This document shows, one piece after another, positions 16,584-27,226 of a stretch of 64,000 bases of DNA (its first letter is position 1; every line of letters begins with the position of its first letter). The position numbers were made by a program, and so were the translations under genes. The stretch is from contig NZ_ATXT01000011.1 of assembly GCF_000421825.1 (NCBI RefSeq), positions 62,001 through 126,000 on the forward strand. Direction: 5' to 3'. The stretch is from Humibacter albus DSM 18994. Lineage in GTDB: Bacteria > Actinomycetota > Actinomycetes > Actinomycetales > Microbacteriaceae. The notes below the pieces were generated by a model, which saw nothing but the letters and a program-made list of their open reading frames with translations, was not told the origin of the DNA and did not search any database.

Positions 16584-17233
16584 GCCAGGCGACCGCGTCG
16601 CTTCCATCGACACGGCGGGCACCGGAGCGCCGTACACCGCCACGGCTCGAGGCGCTGCCACGAGCGTCACGGCGCGCACGACCGAAGCTGTTCTACGCAG
16701 CCGTGGCGGTCATGACGGTCATGGCGGTTGTCGTCGTCCAGCTCCTGCTGTCGATCGGCGTCTCGCAGGGCGCCTACCGCATCGAGTCGCTGCAACAGAC
16801 GAAAGCGCATCTGGCACGCCAGTACCAGCAGGCCTCGGAGAAGGTGCAGACGTTGTCCTCGCCGCAGAACCTAGCGGCCAACGCCGTCGCGCTCGGCATG
16901 GTCAGCGACGCGTCGCCCGTCTACCTGCGGCTCTCCGACGGCGCTGTGATCGGCGCGCCCACCCCCGCGTCCGCGACTGCGGACTCGACGGGACAGCTCG
17001 TGCAGAACGCGCTGACCGCCGGCATCCCGCTCGTGACCGCGTCGAAGAGCGCGAAGGCGCCGAAGGACTCGAAGGCGGCGCAGGGCACGGCGACGCAGAC
17101 CGGAACCGGCGCGGCAACGGGCTCGACGGCATCCGGAACAGGCGAATCGGGCACACCGGACTCGAATCAGAGCAGCGACGATGACTCGCCCGTACCGTGG
17201 ACGGGGGCCCTTCCGGCGCCTTCGACCCATTGA
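16580..17233 (+). CDS. ftsL: FtsL-like division protein with long Ser/Thr/Gly-rich tail
   Basis: Bitopic septal protein expected to bind FtsQ and the FtsW-FtsI synthase. Basic cytoplasmic N-terminus (residues 1-36), one membrane helix (about 37-61), then a short coiled coil ([17 protein letters not shown]) and a conserved [16 protein letters not shown] element. Sequence conservation of FtsL is low, so the call depends on topology and on position between rsmH and ftsI, with ATGA overlap to rsmH. The last 90 residues are Ser/Thr/Ala/Gly/Lys-rich and probably disordered; at 217 residues it is about twice the size of typical FtsL. Confidence 0.75.
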   Translation: MSQATASLPSTRRAPERRTPPRLEALPRASRRARPKLFYAAVAVMTVMAVVVVQLLLSIGVSQGAYRIESLQQTKAHLARQYQQASEKVQTLSSPQNLAANAVALGMVSDASPVYLRLSDGAVIGAPTPASATADSTGQLVQNALTAGIPLVTASKSAKAPKDSKAAQGTATQTGTGAATGSTASGTGESGTPDSNQSSDDDSPVPWTGALPAPSTH

Positions 17234-17251
17234 TCCACCCGAGGTTGCCGT

Positions 17252-19030
17252 ATGACGTCCGTCAGAGCCCATCGCCGTCGAACGGCCGTCGCGATCGCGA
17301 CGGTGCTGGTGATCGTGGCGGTGTTCGTGGTCCGGCTCGTCGACGTGCAGGTCGTGCGGGCGGACACGCTGGACAGGCAGGCGGCGGAGCGGCGCGGCGA
17401 TGTGTCGGTGATCGAAGGGACGCGCGGCTCGATCCTCGCCGAGGACGGGACCGTCCTGGCGCGCACCGTGCTGCGCTACAACTTCATCGCCACACCGAAA
17501 TACGCCGACAAGGGCACCCGCACCGAGAACGGCAAGGCTGTCAAGGTCACGCTCCAGCAGGCGGCCGATGCCATCGCGGCCATCACGGGGCAGAAAGCCA
17601 GTGACATCACCGGGCCGATCGAGGACGCCCTGAAGCAGAACAAGAACTCCGAGTACGCGCTCGTGGTGAAGAACGTGGACGCTTCCACGTATCAGAAGAT
17701 CTCGGCGCTCGGCATCTCCTGGCTCGATGCGAAGAGCCATCAGGTGCGCGTGTACCCCGACGGTGCGGTGGCGGGGAACATCCTCGGGTTCTTGAACGGC
17801 GAGGGCACGGCCCAGGCCGGCCTGGAGAAGGAGTATGACAAGTGCCTCGCCAGCAGCAACGGCGAGCAGACCTATCAGGTGGGCGCCGATGGCGTGACCA
17901 TCCCGGGCAGCACGAAGGTGCAGAAGGCGGCGAAGAACGGCGGCGACGTCGTCACGACCATCGATCCCGATCTGCAGTGGTTCTCGCAGGACGAGATCGA
18001 GAAGACCGTGAAGGAGCTCGGCGCCCAGTTCGGCATGGTCAGTGTCGTCAGCGTCAAAGACGCCAAGATCAAAGTCGCGGCGCAGTATCCGTCGGCCGAT
18101 CCGAACAATCTCGACGCGACGGGTACGCAGTACTGGAAAGCCATGATGTTCCAGGACATGTACGAGCCGGGCTCGATCTTCAAGCCGGTCACCGCTGCTG
18201 CCCTGCTCGACACCGGAATGGTGACGCCGACGACCCAGCTGGTCGTCCCAGACACTCTCTCGCCCCAAGAGGGCGTGTTCGTCTCGGACAGCGAGTCGCA
18301 CCCGGTGCAGAACCTCACACTCACCGGCGTGCTGACGGAATCCTCGAACGTGGGGATGTCCGAACTCGGCACGAAGATGAGTGACAAGGAACGCTACGAC
18401 TTCATGCGCAAGTTCGGCTTCGGGAGCACAACGGGCGCGAACTTCCCCGGCGAATCCGCGGGTCTGTTGTCGAAGCCGTCCCAGTGGGACGCCCAGACCC
18501 GCTATGCGACGACGTTCGGTCAGGGACTCTCCACGACACAGGCGCAGATGATGAGCGCGTACCAGGCGATCGCGAACGGGGGAGTACGGGTGCCGCTCTC
18601 CCTGATAGCAGGGTGCAGGCAGGCGGACGGCACCATGACCGACGTGCCGTCGAGCACGGGAACGCGGGTGGTGTCGAAGCAGACCTCTCAGGAGATCCTC
18701 GGGATGCTCGAGAACGTTCTGAAGGGAGGCCCGATCTCGACGCTGCCGAACTTGGAGATCCCGGGCTACCTGGTCGCGGCCAAGACAGGTACCGCCCAGG
18801 AGCCGGACGGAAATGGCGGCTACAAGCAGAGCTACTACGTCTCCGTCATGGGCGTCGCGCCGGTCGACGATCCGCAGTACATCGTTTCGGTCAACATCGG
18901 CTTCCCGACTACGATTACATCGTCGCTGGCAGCGGGTCCGCTGTTCAAGACGATGATGAGCCAGGTGCTCAAAACGTTCCGGGTTCAGCCGTCAACGGCA
19001 CCACCGGCCGACTACCCAGACACCTATTGA
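17252..19030 (+). CDS. ftsI: septal peptidoglycan transpeptidase FtsI (PBP3, class B)
   Basis: Cross-links septal peptidoglycan together with FtsW. After an N-terminal membrane helix (residues about 10-30) comes the non-catalytic dimerisation module (RGSILAEDGTVLA) and the transpeptidase domain with all three active-site motifs: SIFK (catalytic Ser in YEPGSIFKP), SSN in TESSNVGM and KTG in VAAKTGTAQ. 592 residues, as expected. It lies 18 bp after ftsL. No PASTA repeat is present at the C-terminus. Confidence 0.95.
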   Translation: MTSVRAHRRRTAVAIATVLVIVAVFVVRLVDVQVVRADTLDRQAAERRGDVSVIEGTRGSILAEDGTVLARTVLRYNFIATPKYADKGTRTENGKAVKVTLQQAADAIAAITGQKASDITGPIEDALKQNKNSEYALVVKNVDASTYQKISALGISWLDAKSHQVRVYPDGAVAGNILGFLNGEGTAQAGLEKEYDKCLASSNGEQTYQVGADGVTIPGSTKVQKAAKNGGDVVTTIDPDLQWFSQDEIEKTVKELGAQFGMVSVVSVKDAKIKVAAQYPSADPNNLDATGTQYWKAMMFQDMYEPGSIFKPVTAAALLDTGMVTPTTQLVVPDTLSPQEGVFVSDSESHPVQNLTLTGVLTESSNVGMSELGTKMSDKERYDFMRKFGFGSTTGANFPGESAGLLSKPSQWDAQTRYATTFGQGLSTTQAQMMSAYQAIANGGVRVPLSLIAGCRQADGTMTDVPSSTGTRVVSKQTSQEILGMLENVLKGGPISTLPNLEIPGYLVAAKTGTAQEPDGNGGYKQSYYVSVMGVAPVDDPQYIVSVNIGFPTTITSSLAAGPLFKTMMSQVLKTFRVQPSTAPPADYPDTY

Positions 19031-19041
19031 AAGCGAGCGAC

Positions 19042-20589
19042 GTGACCGCAACGGGCACTGCCATGCTGCGCCCCGAACATCCCGCTTCCCGGTCGTTGTC
19101 ACAACTCGTGACCGACTTCGGATTCGAGACCAGGGAAAGGGTCGACTCCGTCGAGGTGAGCGGCGTGACCGTCGCCTCGAGCTCGGTGGAGCCTGGTGAT
19201 CTCTACGTCGGTCTGCCTGGTAGGCGGGCGCACGGCGCGTCGTTCGCATCGGAGGCGGCTCGTGCAGGAGCCGCTGCCGTGCTCACGGATGCCGCGGGCG
19301 CGGATCTCGCAGCGCAGGCCGGCATACCCGTCGTCGTCACCGACGAACCGCGCGCGGTGCTCGGCGACGTGGCGTCCTGGATCTATCGCACGCAGGAGAA
19401 CCCGGCGACGCTGTTCGCCGTGACCGGCACGAACGGCAAGACGAGCGTCGTGTACATGATCGCCGCCGTCCTCGAACAGCTCGGGATACGCGCGGGGCTC
19501 AGCTCGACCGCGGAGCGGAGGATCGGCGACCTCGCGGTCACGAGCTCCCTGACCACTCCAGAGGCGAGCGAATTGCACGGACTCCTCGCTCGCATGCGCG
19601 AGAGCGAGGTGCGCGCGGCGGCCGTCGAGGTGTCGGCGCAGGCGCTGAGCCGGCATCGGGTCGACGGGATCGTGTTCGACGTCGTCGGCTTCACGAACCT
19701 GAGCCACGACCATCTCGACGACTACGGCTCCATGGACGAGTACTACGAGGCGAAGCTTGCGCTCTTCGACCCGGATCGCGCCCGCCGTGGCGTCGTGACA
19801 GTCGACACCGGCTGGGGCCGGCGCCTTGCGGACGAGTCGCGCATCCCGGTCACGACGCTCTCGATGGCGCCCGGTGCGGAGGCCGACTGGCGCGTCGAGC
19901 TGGGCGAGTTGGCGCTCGATCGCACCGGCTTCACGCTGCACGGCCCGGACGGGAGGTCGGTGACCACGAGCATCCCGGTGCTCGGCTCGTTCATGGCCGC
20001 CAACGCGGCGCTGGCGATAGTGATGCTCGTCGAGTCGGGCTACGACCTCGAGGCGATCGGGCAGGCGCTCGACCGCGACGGCGGCATCCAGGCGTACATT
20101 CCCGGGCGGGCCGAGCGAGTCTCCGGGGAGAACGGGCCGGCGGTCTTCGTCGACTACGGTCACACGCCGGATGCCTTCGTCCACGCCCTCGCCTCGCTGC
20201 GCGAGGTGACGAAGGGGCGCATCATCATGGTGTTCGGGGCCGATGGCGACCGAGACACCACCAAACGCGGCGACATGGGCGCGATCGCGGCCCGCGGCGC
20301 GGACGAGGTGATCATCACCGACTTCCATCCCCGGTACGAAGATCCCGCGGCGATCAGGGCCGCACTCATCGCCGGAGCGCTGGACGCGGTCCCCGACGCT
20401 CACGTCGAGGAGATCGCCGACCAGAGGGCCGCGATCCGTGCCGCGATCGCACGTGCCGGCGATGACGACGTGATCTTCTACGCCGGCCCGGGGCACGAGG
20501 ACTATCAGGAGGTCGCAGGAGTGCAGCTGCCCTACTCGGCGCGCGACGACGTGAGGCTGGCACTGCGCGAAGCGGGGCTGCTGTCATGA
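19042..20589 (+). CDS. murE: UDP-MurNAc-tripeptide ligase MurE, non-canonical substrate motif
   Basis: Adds the third amino acid to UDP-MurNAc-dipeptide in the cytoplasm, using ATP. Mur-ligase signatures: [35 protein letters not shown] and the GADGDRDTTKRGDMG block. In meso-DAP-adding MurE the next conserved element reads DNPR; here residues 427-431 read D-F-H-P-R, so Phe-His replaces Asp-Asn. That argues against meso-DAP as substrate and fits Microbacteriaceae, where diaminobutyrate, ornithine or lysine occupy position 3. GTG 19042 lies 11 bases after the ftsI stop; ATG 19063 is an alternative. Overlaps murF by four bases. Confidence 0.93.
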   Translation: MTATGTAMLRPEHPASRSLSQLVTDFGFETRERVDSVEVSGVTVASSSVEPGDLYVGLPGRRAHGASFASEAARAGAAAVLTDAAGADLAAQAGIPVVVTDEPRAVLGDVASWIYRTQENPATLFAVTGTNGKTSVVYMIAAVLEQLGIRAGLSSTAERRIGDLAVTSSLTTPEASELHGLLARMRESEVRAAAVEVSAQALSRHRVDGIVFDVVGFTNLSHDHLDDYGSMDEYYEAKLALFDPDRARRGVVTVDTGWGRRLADESRIPVTTLSMAPGAEADWRVELGELALDRTGFTLHGPDGRSVTTSIPVLGSFMAANAALAIVMLVESGYDLEAIGQALDRDGGIQAYIPGRAERVSGENGPAVFVDYGHTPDAFVHALASLREVTKGRIIMVFGADGDRDTTKRGDMGAIAARGADEVIITDFHPRYEDPAAIRAALIAGALDAVPDAHVEEIADQRAAIRAAIARAGDDDVIFYAGPGHEDYQEVAGVQLPYSARDDVRLALREAGLLS

Positions 20590-21998
20590 TCGCGATGACG
20601 ATCGCCGAGATCGCTCGGGCCGTGCACGGGAGGCTCGCGGCGGGCGCCGACTCGTCCACCGTGATCGAGGGGCTTTCGTACACGGATTCGCGCGAGGTGG
20701 AGCGAGGCGGCGTCTTCTTCGCCAAGCCGGGCGAGTTCACCGACGGTCACTTGTTCGCTCCGCAGGCGGCCGAACGGGGCGCCGCCTTGCTGGTGGTGGA
20801 CCACGAGCTCGAGCTGCAGACTCCGCAGATCGTGGTGACCGACGTCGTCGACGCGCTCGGTGCGCTCGCCCGCACCGTGATCGCTCGCGTGCGCGAGCAG
20901 GGCCGACTGCGCATCGTGGGCATCACGGGCTCGAACGGCAAGACGACGACCAAGAATCTGCTGGCGTCCATTCTCGGCTCGGCCGGGCCGACGGTGGCGC
21001 CCCGTGCCTCGTTCAACAACGAGGTCGGTGCCCCGTTGACCATGCTCGAGGTCACCGACGCGACACGGTTCCTCGTCGCCGAGATGGGCGCGAGCCGCGA
21101 GGGTGACATCGCTCGTCTCGTCCACATGGCGAAGCCCGACGTGGGCGTCGTGCTGAAGGTCGGCCTGGCGCACGCCGGTGAGTTCGGAAGCATCGAAGCG
21201 ACCCAGCGCGCGAAGTCGGAGATGGTGACCGAATTGGATGCCGATGACACGGCCGTCCTCAACGCGGACGACCCGCGCGTGGCGGCGATGGCATCCCTCA
21301 CCCGGGCGAAGGTCCTGTGGTTCGGCATCGATGGTGCCGCGGACGCGGGCGGGGTCCGGGCGACCGACGTGCGTGCCAGCCGCGCGGGCACCCGGTTCAC
21401 GCTGCACCTGCCCGATGGGACGAGCCGCGCTGTGGCGTTCCGTGTGCTCGGAGAGCATCACGTCGCGAACGCGTTGGCGGCGGCCGCTGCGGCGTTCGCA
21501 CTCGGCGTCGGCATCGAGGAGATCGTCGCCGGGCTCGAATCCGTGACCCGAGCGGAGCGCTGGCGCATGGAGGTCCTGGGTGGCGCGGGCGGCGTGACTG
21601 TGATCAACGACGCCTACAACGCCAGCCCCGACTCGATGGCGGCCGCGTTGAAGACCCTGGCGCAGTTGCGCGAGCCCGGTGGACGAGCCATCGCCGTGCT
21701 GGGCGAGATGAGCGAGCTGGGCGAGGCATCCGGCGCCGAGCACGACCGCATCGGCCTGCTGGCCGTGCGTCTCGGCCTGGACCAGGTGATCGTCGTCGGT
21801 GCGGGCGCCCGCCGCATGCACATCTCGACGATCAACGAAGGATCGTGGGACGGCGAATCGGCGTTCGTTGAGACACAGGACGAAGCGTTCGACCTGCTCA
21901 AGGGTCTCGTGCGGGAGGGTGACACCGTGCTGGTGAAGTCGTCGAACTCGGCGGGTCTGCGTCATCTCGGCGACCGGCTCGGGGAGCTGTTCTCGTGA
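20586..21998 (+). CDS. murF: UDP-MurNAc-tripeptide--D-Ala-D-Ala ligase
   Basis: Completes the cytoplasmic UDP-MurNAc-pentapeptide by adding D-Ala-D-Ala. ATP-binding [13 protein letters not shown] (about residue 118), central LNADDPRV and the C-terminal domain beginning [12 protein letters not shown] are present. 470 residues. ATG 20586 overlaps the murE stop (ATGA), and the stop overlaps the mraY GTG, so the three genes are translationally coupled. Confidence 0.96.
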   Translation: MIAMTIAEIARAVHGRLAAGADSSTVIEGLSYTDSREVERGGVFFAKPGEFTDGHLFAPQAAERGAALLVVDHELELQTPQIVVTDVVDALGALARTVIARVREQGRLRIVGITGSNGKTTTKNLLASILGSAGPTVAPRASFNNEVGAPLTMLEVTDATRFLVAEMGASREGDIARLVHMAKPDVGVVLKVGLAHAGEFGSIEATQRAKSEMVTELDADDTAVLNADDPRVAAMASLTRAKVLWFGIDGAADAGGVRATDVRASRAGTRFTLHLPDGTSRAVAFRVLGEHHVANALAAAAAAFALGVGIEEIVAGLESVTRAERWRMEVLGGAGGVTVINDAYNASPDSMAAALKTLAQLREPGGRAIAVLGEMSELGEASGAEHDRIGLLAVRLGLDQVIVVGAGARRMHISTINEGSWDGESAFVETQDEAFDLLKGLVREGDTVLVKSSNSAGLRHLGDRLGELFS

Positions 21999-23104
21999 GG
22001 GCGCTCCTGACCGCCGGGGCGTTGTCGCTCGCGTTCTCGCTGTTCCTGACGCCGGTGTTCGTGAAGCTCTTCCACAGGCTGAACTGGGGTCAGTTCATCC
22101 GCGACGACGGTCCGCAATCGCACCACGCCAAGCGGGGAACGGCCACGATGGGCGGAATCGTCATCATCCTGGCCACACTCGTGGGCTACTTCGTGGCAGT
22201 GCTCCTGAACGGCGGCGACGGCCTGTCGGCATCGCCGCTGCTCGTCCTGTTCATGATGGTCGGCCTCGGGCTCGTGGGCTTTCTCGACGACTTCCTGAAG
22301 ACGCGCAAGCAGCAGAGCCTCGGTCTCGGCGGCTGGTCGAAAGTGGCCGGGCAGGTCGTGATCGCGACAGTGTTCGGCATTCTGGCGATCAACTTCCCGA
22401 GCAACGAGGGCGTGACGCCCGCCTCGACGCAGATCTCGTTCATCCGCGACCTGCCGATCGATCTCATGGTGCTCGGCGGCATCCCGTTGATCGGCATCAT
22501 CCTTTATCTGATCTGGATCAACCTGATCACCACGGCGACATCGAACGGCGTGAACGTGACCGACGGGCTCGACGGCCTTGCCACCGGGTCGTCGATCCTC
22601 GCGATCGGCTCCTACATCATCATCGGGTTCTGGCAGTTCAACCAGTCCTGCTTCAGCGACACCATCGACACCGAGAACCTGTTCAAGTGCTACACGGTGC
22701 GCGACCCGCTCGACCTCGCCGTCGTCTCCGCGGCGATCGTCGGATCGCTCGTCGGCTTTCTGTGGTGGAACACGTCTCCGGCACAGATCTTCCTCGGCGA
22801 CACCGGGTCCCTCGCGCTCGGCGGCGCGCTGGCAGCCCTCGCAGTGCTGAGCCACACGGAGCTGCTGCTGGTGTTGATCGGCGGCCTGTTCGTGATCGAG
22901 GCGGGCTCGGTCATCCTGCAACGCGCGTACTTCAAAGTCACCAGGGGTAAACGCATCTTCCGCATGAGTCCGATCCATCACCACTTCGAGCTCAAGGGCT
23001 GGGCAGAGGTGACCGTCGTCGTGCGGTTCTGGATCATCGCCGGGCTGCTCGTCGTCGCCGGCGTCGGCACGTTCTATCTCGAGTGGCTGTCGAGGACGTC
23101 GTGA
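21995..23104 (+). CDS. mraY: phospho-N-acetylmuramoyl-pentapeptide transferase
   Basis: Polytopic membrane enzyme that transfers phospho-MurNAc-pentapeptide to undecaprenyl phosphate, making lipid I. About ten membrane helices. Conserved elements: [20 protein letters not shown] with the adjacent Asp pair, [12 protein letters not shown], and [12 protein letters not shown] with the His cluster near the C-terminus. GTG 21995 overlaps the murF stop, and the gene end overlaps the murD start by four bases. Confidence 0.96.
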   Translation: MRALLTAGALSLAFSLFLTPVFVKLFHRLNWGQFIRDDGPQSHHAKRGTATMGGIVIILATLVGYFVAVLLNGGDGLSASPLLVLFMMVGLGLVGFLDDFLKTRKQQSLGLGGWSKVAGQVVIATVFGILAINFPSNEGVTPASTQISFIRDLPIDLMVLGGIPLIGIILYLIWINLITTATSNGVNVTDGLDGLATGSSILAIGSYIIIGFWQFNQSCFSDTIDTENLFKCYTVRDPLDLAVVSAAIVGSLVGFLWWNTSPAQIFLGDTGSLALGGALAALAVLSHTELLLVLIGGLFVIEAGSVILQRAYFKVTRGKRIFRMSPIHHHFELKGWAEVTVVVRFWIIAGLLVVAGVGTFYLEWLSRTS

Positions 23105-24600
23105 CGCCTCCCACGGCCCGGCGCGCCCGGCTCGCCGGGCTCACGAGCTGGCGGTCCGACTGGCGCGGCCTGCGTGTCGTCGTGCTCGGCCTCGGGGCTG
23201 CGGCGTTCTCGTCGGCGGATACGCTGGTCGAGCTCGGAGCCGATGTGCTCGTCGTGGCCGACAGCCTGCACGAGGAGCGCGCCCGACTGCTCGACGTGAT
23301 CGGTGCCCGGCTCTTCGTCGGCGATCTGAGCGAGGTCCCGGATGTCGTCCCCGCGTTCGATCCGGACGTCCTGATCGTCACCTCCGGTCGTTATCATCCC
23401 GACCATCCCGTGCTTCTCTGGGCGGGGGAGACGGATGTACCGGTGTGGGGCGACATCGAGCTCGCCTGGCGCGTGCGCGACAAGGTCGAACCCGCTGCGG
23501 AGTGGATCTGCGTGACCGGCACGAACGGCAAGACGACCACTGTCGAACTGACCGCGACGTTGCTCACCGCTGCAGGGCTCCGCGCTGCGGAATGCGGAAA
23601 CATCGGCGTTCCGGTTCTCGACGTCGTGCGGGATCCGCAGGGATTCGATGTGCTCGTCGTCGAACTCTCCAGCTATCAGCTGCACTGGGTGAACAGCCAC
23701 TCCGGCGGAGAACTCGTCCCGTTCTCCAGCGCCTGTCTCAATCTCGCCCAGGACCATCTCGACTTCCACGGGTCCATGGCGGAATACGCCGCCGACAAGG
23801 CGCGCGTCTACGAGAACACGAAGGTGGCGTGCATCTACAACCGGGCGGACTCTGCGACGCTGCGGATGGTCGAGGAGGCCGACGTCGTCGAGGGTGCCCG
23901 CGCGATCGGGTTCGGTCTGGACTCGCCCGGTCCGAGCGACTTCGGCGTCGTCGACGGCATCCTCTGCGACCGCGCCTTCCTCGACGATCGCGCCACGACG
24001 GCGCTCGAGCTCACCACGATCGACGAACTGCGAGAGGCAGGACTGTCGGCACCGCACATCGTCGCCAACGTTCTCGCAGCCTCTGCGCTGGCGAGATCTT
24101 TCGGAGTCGCAGCGGGCGTCATCCACGAAGCCCTGCAGACCTTCCGTCTCGACCCTCACCGCATCGAGCGAGTCGCCGAGAGCCGGGGCGTCAGCTGGGT
24201 CGACGACTCGAAGGCGACGAACCCGCACGCCGCTGACGCCTCGCTCCGTGCGTTCGACCCGGTGGTGTGGGTCGTGGGAGGCCTGCTCAAAGGGGTGGAG
24301 ATCGACGACCTCGTCCGAGCGCACGCGCGACGGCTCTCGGGCGTCGTCGTCATCGGAGTCGATCAGGAGCCGGTGCTGGCGGCATTCCGCCGACACGCGC
24401 CCGGCATCCGGGTTCTCGCGGTGACGCCCGGAGAGACTGACAACGTGATGCCTGAGGCGGTCCGACTGGCTGCGCAGCTTGCGCAGGACGGCGATACGGT
24501 GCTCCTCGCTCCGGCGGCGGCGTCGATGGACCAGTTCGCCGACTACGGGGATCGTGGCGCACGGTTCGCGCGCGCGGTGCGGGACTTCCTGGGCCGGTGA
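23101..24600 (+). CDS. murD: UDP-MurNAc-L-alanine--D-glutamate ligase
   Basis: Adds D-Glu to the UDP-MurNAc-aminoacyl precursor. N-terminal Rossmann-like segment [20 protein letters not shown] site [37 protein letters not shown], and the C-terminal [11 protein letters not shown] motif are seen. The preferred start is GTG 23101, overlapping the mraY stop (GTGA); the frame also has an ATG at 23083 inside mraY. Length 499 residues. A 79-bp gap separates it from ftsW. Confidence 0.95.
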   Translation: MTPPTARRARLAGLTSWRSDWRGLRVVVLGLGAAAFSSADTLVELGADVLVVADSLHEERARLLDVIGARLFVGDLSEVPDVVPAFDPDVLIVTSGRYHPDHPVLLWAGETDVPVWGDIELAWRVRDKVEPAAEWICVTGTNGKTTTVELTATLLTAAGLRAAECGNIGVPVLDVVRDPQGFDVLVVELSSYQLHWVNSHSGGELVPFSSACLNLAQDHLDFHGSMAEYAADKARVYENTKVACIYNRADSATLRMVEEADVVEGARAIGFGLDSPGPSDFGVVDGILCDRAFLDDRATTALELTTIDELREAGLSAPHIVANVLAASALARSFGVAAGVIHEALQTFRLDPHRIERVAESRGVSWVDDSKATNPHAADASLRAFDPVVWVVGGLLKGVEIDDLVRAHARRLSGVVVIGVDQEPVLAAFRRHAPGIRVLAVTPGETDNVMPEAVRLAAQLAQDGDTVLLAPAAASMDQFADYGDRGARFARAVRDFLGR

Positions 24601-24679
24601 GGCACGGCAGCCGGTTGCGAGCGACGGGCCACGGCGAGCGGACGGGTCACAGGGAACGACAGACGACCGGGGAGGCGAC

Positions 24680-26005
24680 GTGACGACACCGACGCGCACC
24701 TCCTCCTCGGCCCGCGTTCCGCGTACTCCGCGCGCCAGCGCCGCGGGTGCTTCGGCGGGCGCGCGCAACGCGAAGAGCGCGGCGGCGCCGGCACGAGACG
24801 CGCGACGAACGACCGCGGAGACCGCGGGCACATCCCCGCGCGGTGGCCTCGTCTCAGCCCGCATCTCGCTCGGCCGAGTCTTCGCGTCTGAATCGTCGAA
24901 CTACTTCCTGCTCCTCGGGATCACCCTGTTCCTCGTCGTCTTCGGACTCGTGATGGTGCTCTCCGCATCGTCGGTGGACTCGATCAGCACCGACTCCGTG
25001 TTCAACACGTTCTGGACCCAGGGGATCTACGCGGCCATCGGCATCCCGATCATGTTGCTCGCGTCGCGCATTCGGCAGACGTGGTGGAAGCGCCTCGCCT
25101 GGCCGGCGTTGATCGTCGGATGCATGCTGCAGGTCCTCGTCGTGTTCACGCCTCTCGGAGGCGGCAACTCGCAGAACCGCAACTGGCTGAGCATCGGGAA
25201 CATCCAGTTCCAACCGTCCGAGATCATCAAGATGGCCATCATCCTCTGGCTCGGCATGTTCGTGGCGTTGAAATGGGACAAGCTCACGCAGTGGCGGTAC
25301 ATGCTGGCGCCGGTCCTGATCGTGACGGGCACGGCGATCGCGCTCGTCCTGGGCGGCCAAGACCTCGGCACCGTCATGATCATCGCGGCGATCGTGTTCG
25401 GCGCGCTGTTCATCGCGGGCGTCCCGTTCCGCCAGCTCTTCGTCGTGCTCGTCATCGTGAGCGCCGTGGCGTATGTCTTCGTCGCCACCAACACGAGCCG
25501 GCTCGAACGCGTGACGGCGTTCCTCCATCCGCAGGGCGTCGACCCCGAGAAGGAGGGCTATCAGACGCTCCAGGGCACCTGGGCTCTGGCCGCCGGCGGC
25601 GTCTTCGGGGTGGGACTGGGCAATTCGCGATCCAAGTGGAAGTGGCTGCCGGAGGCGGACTCGGACTTCATCTTCGGTGTGATCGGAGAAGAGCTCGGCC
25701 TGATCGGCGCCATCGTGGTGCTGGGACTCTTCGTGGCACTGGCCGTCGTGCTGATCCGTATCATCAGAGCCAGTGATGATCCTTTCCAACGGGTCGTGAC
25801 TGCAGCCGTCATGGTGTGGCTGGTCGGGCAGGCGCTGGTGAACATCGGCGTGGTGCTCGGGCTCCTGCCTCCGCTCGGTGTGCCGTTACCCTTCATCTCA
25901 CACGGAGGAACCGCTCTGCTCAGTTCACTCTTCGCCATCGGCGTGGTGCTGTCGTTCACGAGAACGGCGCCGCAGAAGAACCCGTCCACGGCGACGCTCC
26001 GATGA
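24680..26005 (+). CDS. ftsW: septal peptidoglycan glycosyltransferase FtsW (SEDS)
   Basis: SEDS-family polymerase that works with FtsI at the septum. A 60-residue Arg/Ala/Ser-rich cytoplasmic N-terminus precedes about ten membrane helices; SEDS motifs GGNSQNRNWLSIGNIQFQPSE, the LGGQDLGT region and LPFISHGGTALLSS are visible. GTG 24680 is chosen because GGGGAGG lies five bases upstream; the frame is open further upstream inside murD by chance. Overlaps murG by four bases. Confidence 0.95.
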   Translation: MTTPTRTSSSARVPRTPRASAAGASAGARNAKSAAAPARDARRTTAETAGTSPRGGLVSARISLGRVFASESSNYFLLLGITLFLVVFGLVMVLSASSVDSISTDSVFNTFWTQGIYAAIGIPIMLLASRIRQTWWKRLAWPALIVGCMLQVLVVFTPLGGGNSQNRNWLSIGNIQFQPSEIIKMAIILWLGMFVALKWDKLTQWRYMLAPVLIVTGTAIALVLGGQDLGTVMIIAAIVFGALFIAGVPFRQLFVVLVIVSAVAYVFVATNTSRLERVTAFLHPQGVDPEKEGYQTLQGTWALAAGGVFGVGLGNSRSKWKWLPEADSDFIFGVIGEELGLIGAIVVLGLFVALAVVLIRIIRASDDPFQRVVTAAVMVWLVGQALVNIGVVLGLLPPLGVPLPFISHGGTALLSSLFAIGVVLSFTRTAPQKNPSTATLR

Positions 26006-27102
26006 CCGTGTACCTGATGGCCGGTGGAGGGACCGCCGGCCACGTCAATCCGCTGCTCGCCGTCTCCGATGCGCTGCGGCGCGCCGACCCCGATGCCGAG
26101 GTGATCGTGCTCGGCACGGCGGAGGGCCTGGAGTCCAGGCTGGTGCCCGAGAGGGGATACGAGCTCGCGACCATTCCGAAGCTTCCCTTCCCACGACGAC
26201 CGAATGCGGCGGCTCTGCGCTTTCCTGCGCGTTATCGCGCCGCCGTGTCCAGCGTGCGCGAGCTCATCCGTCTGCGCGGCGTCGACGTGGTCGTCGGGTT
26301 CGGTGGCTACGCCGCAGCCCCGGCATACTCCGCCGCGCGCCGGGAGGGCGTGCCCGTCGCGCTCCACGAGGCGAACGCGAAGCCCGGCATGGCGAACAAG
26401 CTCGGCGCTCGAAACACGAGGTTCGTCGGGGTCGCATTCGAGAACACGCCGATCGCGCACGCGCGCTTCGTCGGAATGCCGTTGCGCCGCGAGATCGAGG
26501 ACCTCGACCGCGCGGCGATGCGCCAGGACGCCCTCGCGTACTTCGGGCTCGACGACGGTCCGGTCGTTCTCGTCACCGGAGGATCGTTGGGCGCCCGGCG
26601 CATCAATGCCACGGTGACGCAGAGCGCTTCGGACCTGACCGAAGCAGGTTTCCAAGTCCTGCACATTCAGGGCGGCGCGTCCGAGTTCGCCGATCCCGGG
26701 ATCCCGGGGTATCGGCTCATCGACTACTGCGACCGCATGGACCTGGCGCTCGCTGTGGCGGACGCGGCGATCTCCCGCGCCGGTGCGGCGACGGTGAGCG
26801 AGCTCTCGGCCCTGGGCATCCCGGCGTTCTATGTGCCCTACCCCGTCGGCAACGGCGAGCAGCGCTTCAATGCGGCCGGCGTCGTGGAGGCCGGCGGCGC
26901 CGTCCTGGTCGACGACGCGGACTTCACCCCCGAGTGGGTCCGCCGGTCTGTCCTGCCCGTGCTGAGGGATCGGGATCGCCTGCGGCAGATGGCGCAGGGA
27001 GCAGCGTCGGTCGGCGTCACGGACGGCGCGGAGCGCATGGTCTCGATGATCGACGAGGCTCGGCGCAGCGCGCCTGACCAGACGACGCGCCCGGCTCGCT
27101 GA
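26002..27102 (+). CDS. murG: UDP-GlcNAc--lipid I N-acetylglucosamine transferase
   Basis: Peripheral membrane GT-B glycosyltransferase that converts lipid I to lipid II. N-terminal Gly-rich loop LMAGGGTAGHVNPLLA, GFGGYAAAPAY, HEANAKPGMANK, second Gly-rich loop LVTGGSLGARRIN and the donor-site SRAGAATVSEL are all present. ATG 26002 overlaps the ftsW stop. 366 residues. A 124-bp gap precedes murC. Confidence 0.96.
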   Translation: MTVYLMAGGGTAGHVNPLLAVSDALRRADPDAEVIVLGTAEGLESRLVPERGYELATIPKLPFPRRPNAAALRFPARYRAAVSSVRELIRLRGVDVVVGFGGYAAAPAYSAARREGVPVALHEANAKPGMANKLGARNTRFVGVAFENTPIAHARFVGMPLRREIEDLDRAAMRQDALAYFGLDDGPVVLVTGGSLGARRINATVTQSASDLTEAGFQVLHIQGGASEFADPGIPGYRLIDYCDRMDLALAVADAAISRAGAATVSELSALGIPAFYVPYPVGNGEQRFNAAGVVEAGGAVLVDDADFTPEWVRRSVLPVLRDRDRLRQMAQGAASVGVTDGAERMVSMIDEARRSAPDQTTRPAR

Positions 27103-27226
27103 TCGCACGGCCGGTCGAGCCGGACGGTCAGGTCGCTGACGGCATACTGGATGGGCCGGGACGGTCATCGCCAGCCCGCCGCGCTCAGAATTCCGCCGAC
27201 ATGCACAGACAGGACATCCTCGCACC

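Noticed and set aside
18484-19041. Upstream in-frame extension of murE
   Set aside because: It overlaps ftsI in another frame, composition is Arg/Gly/Asp-rich, and known MurE starts correspond to GTG 19042 or ATG 19063.
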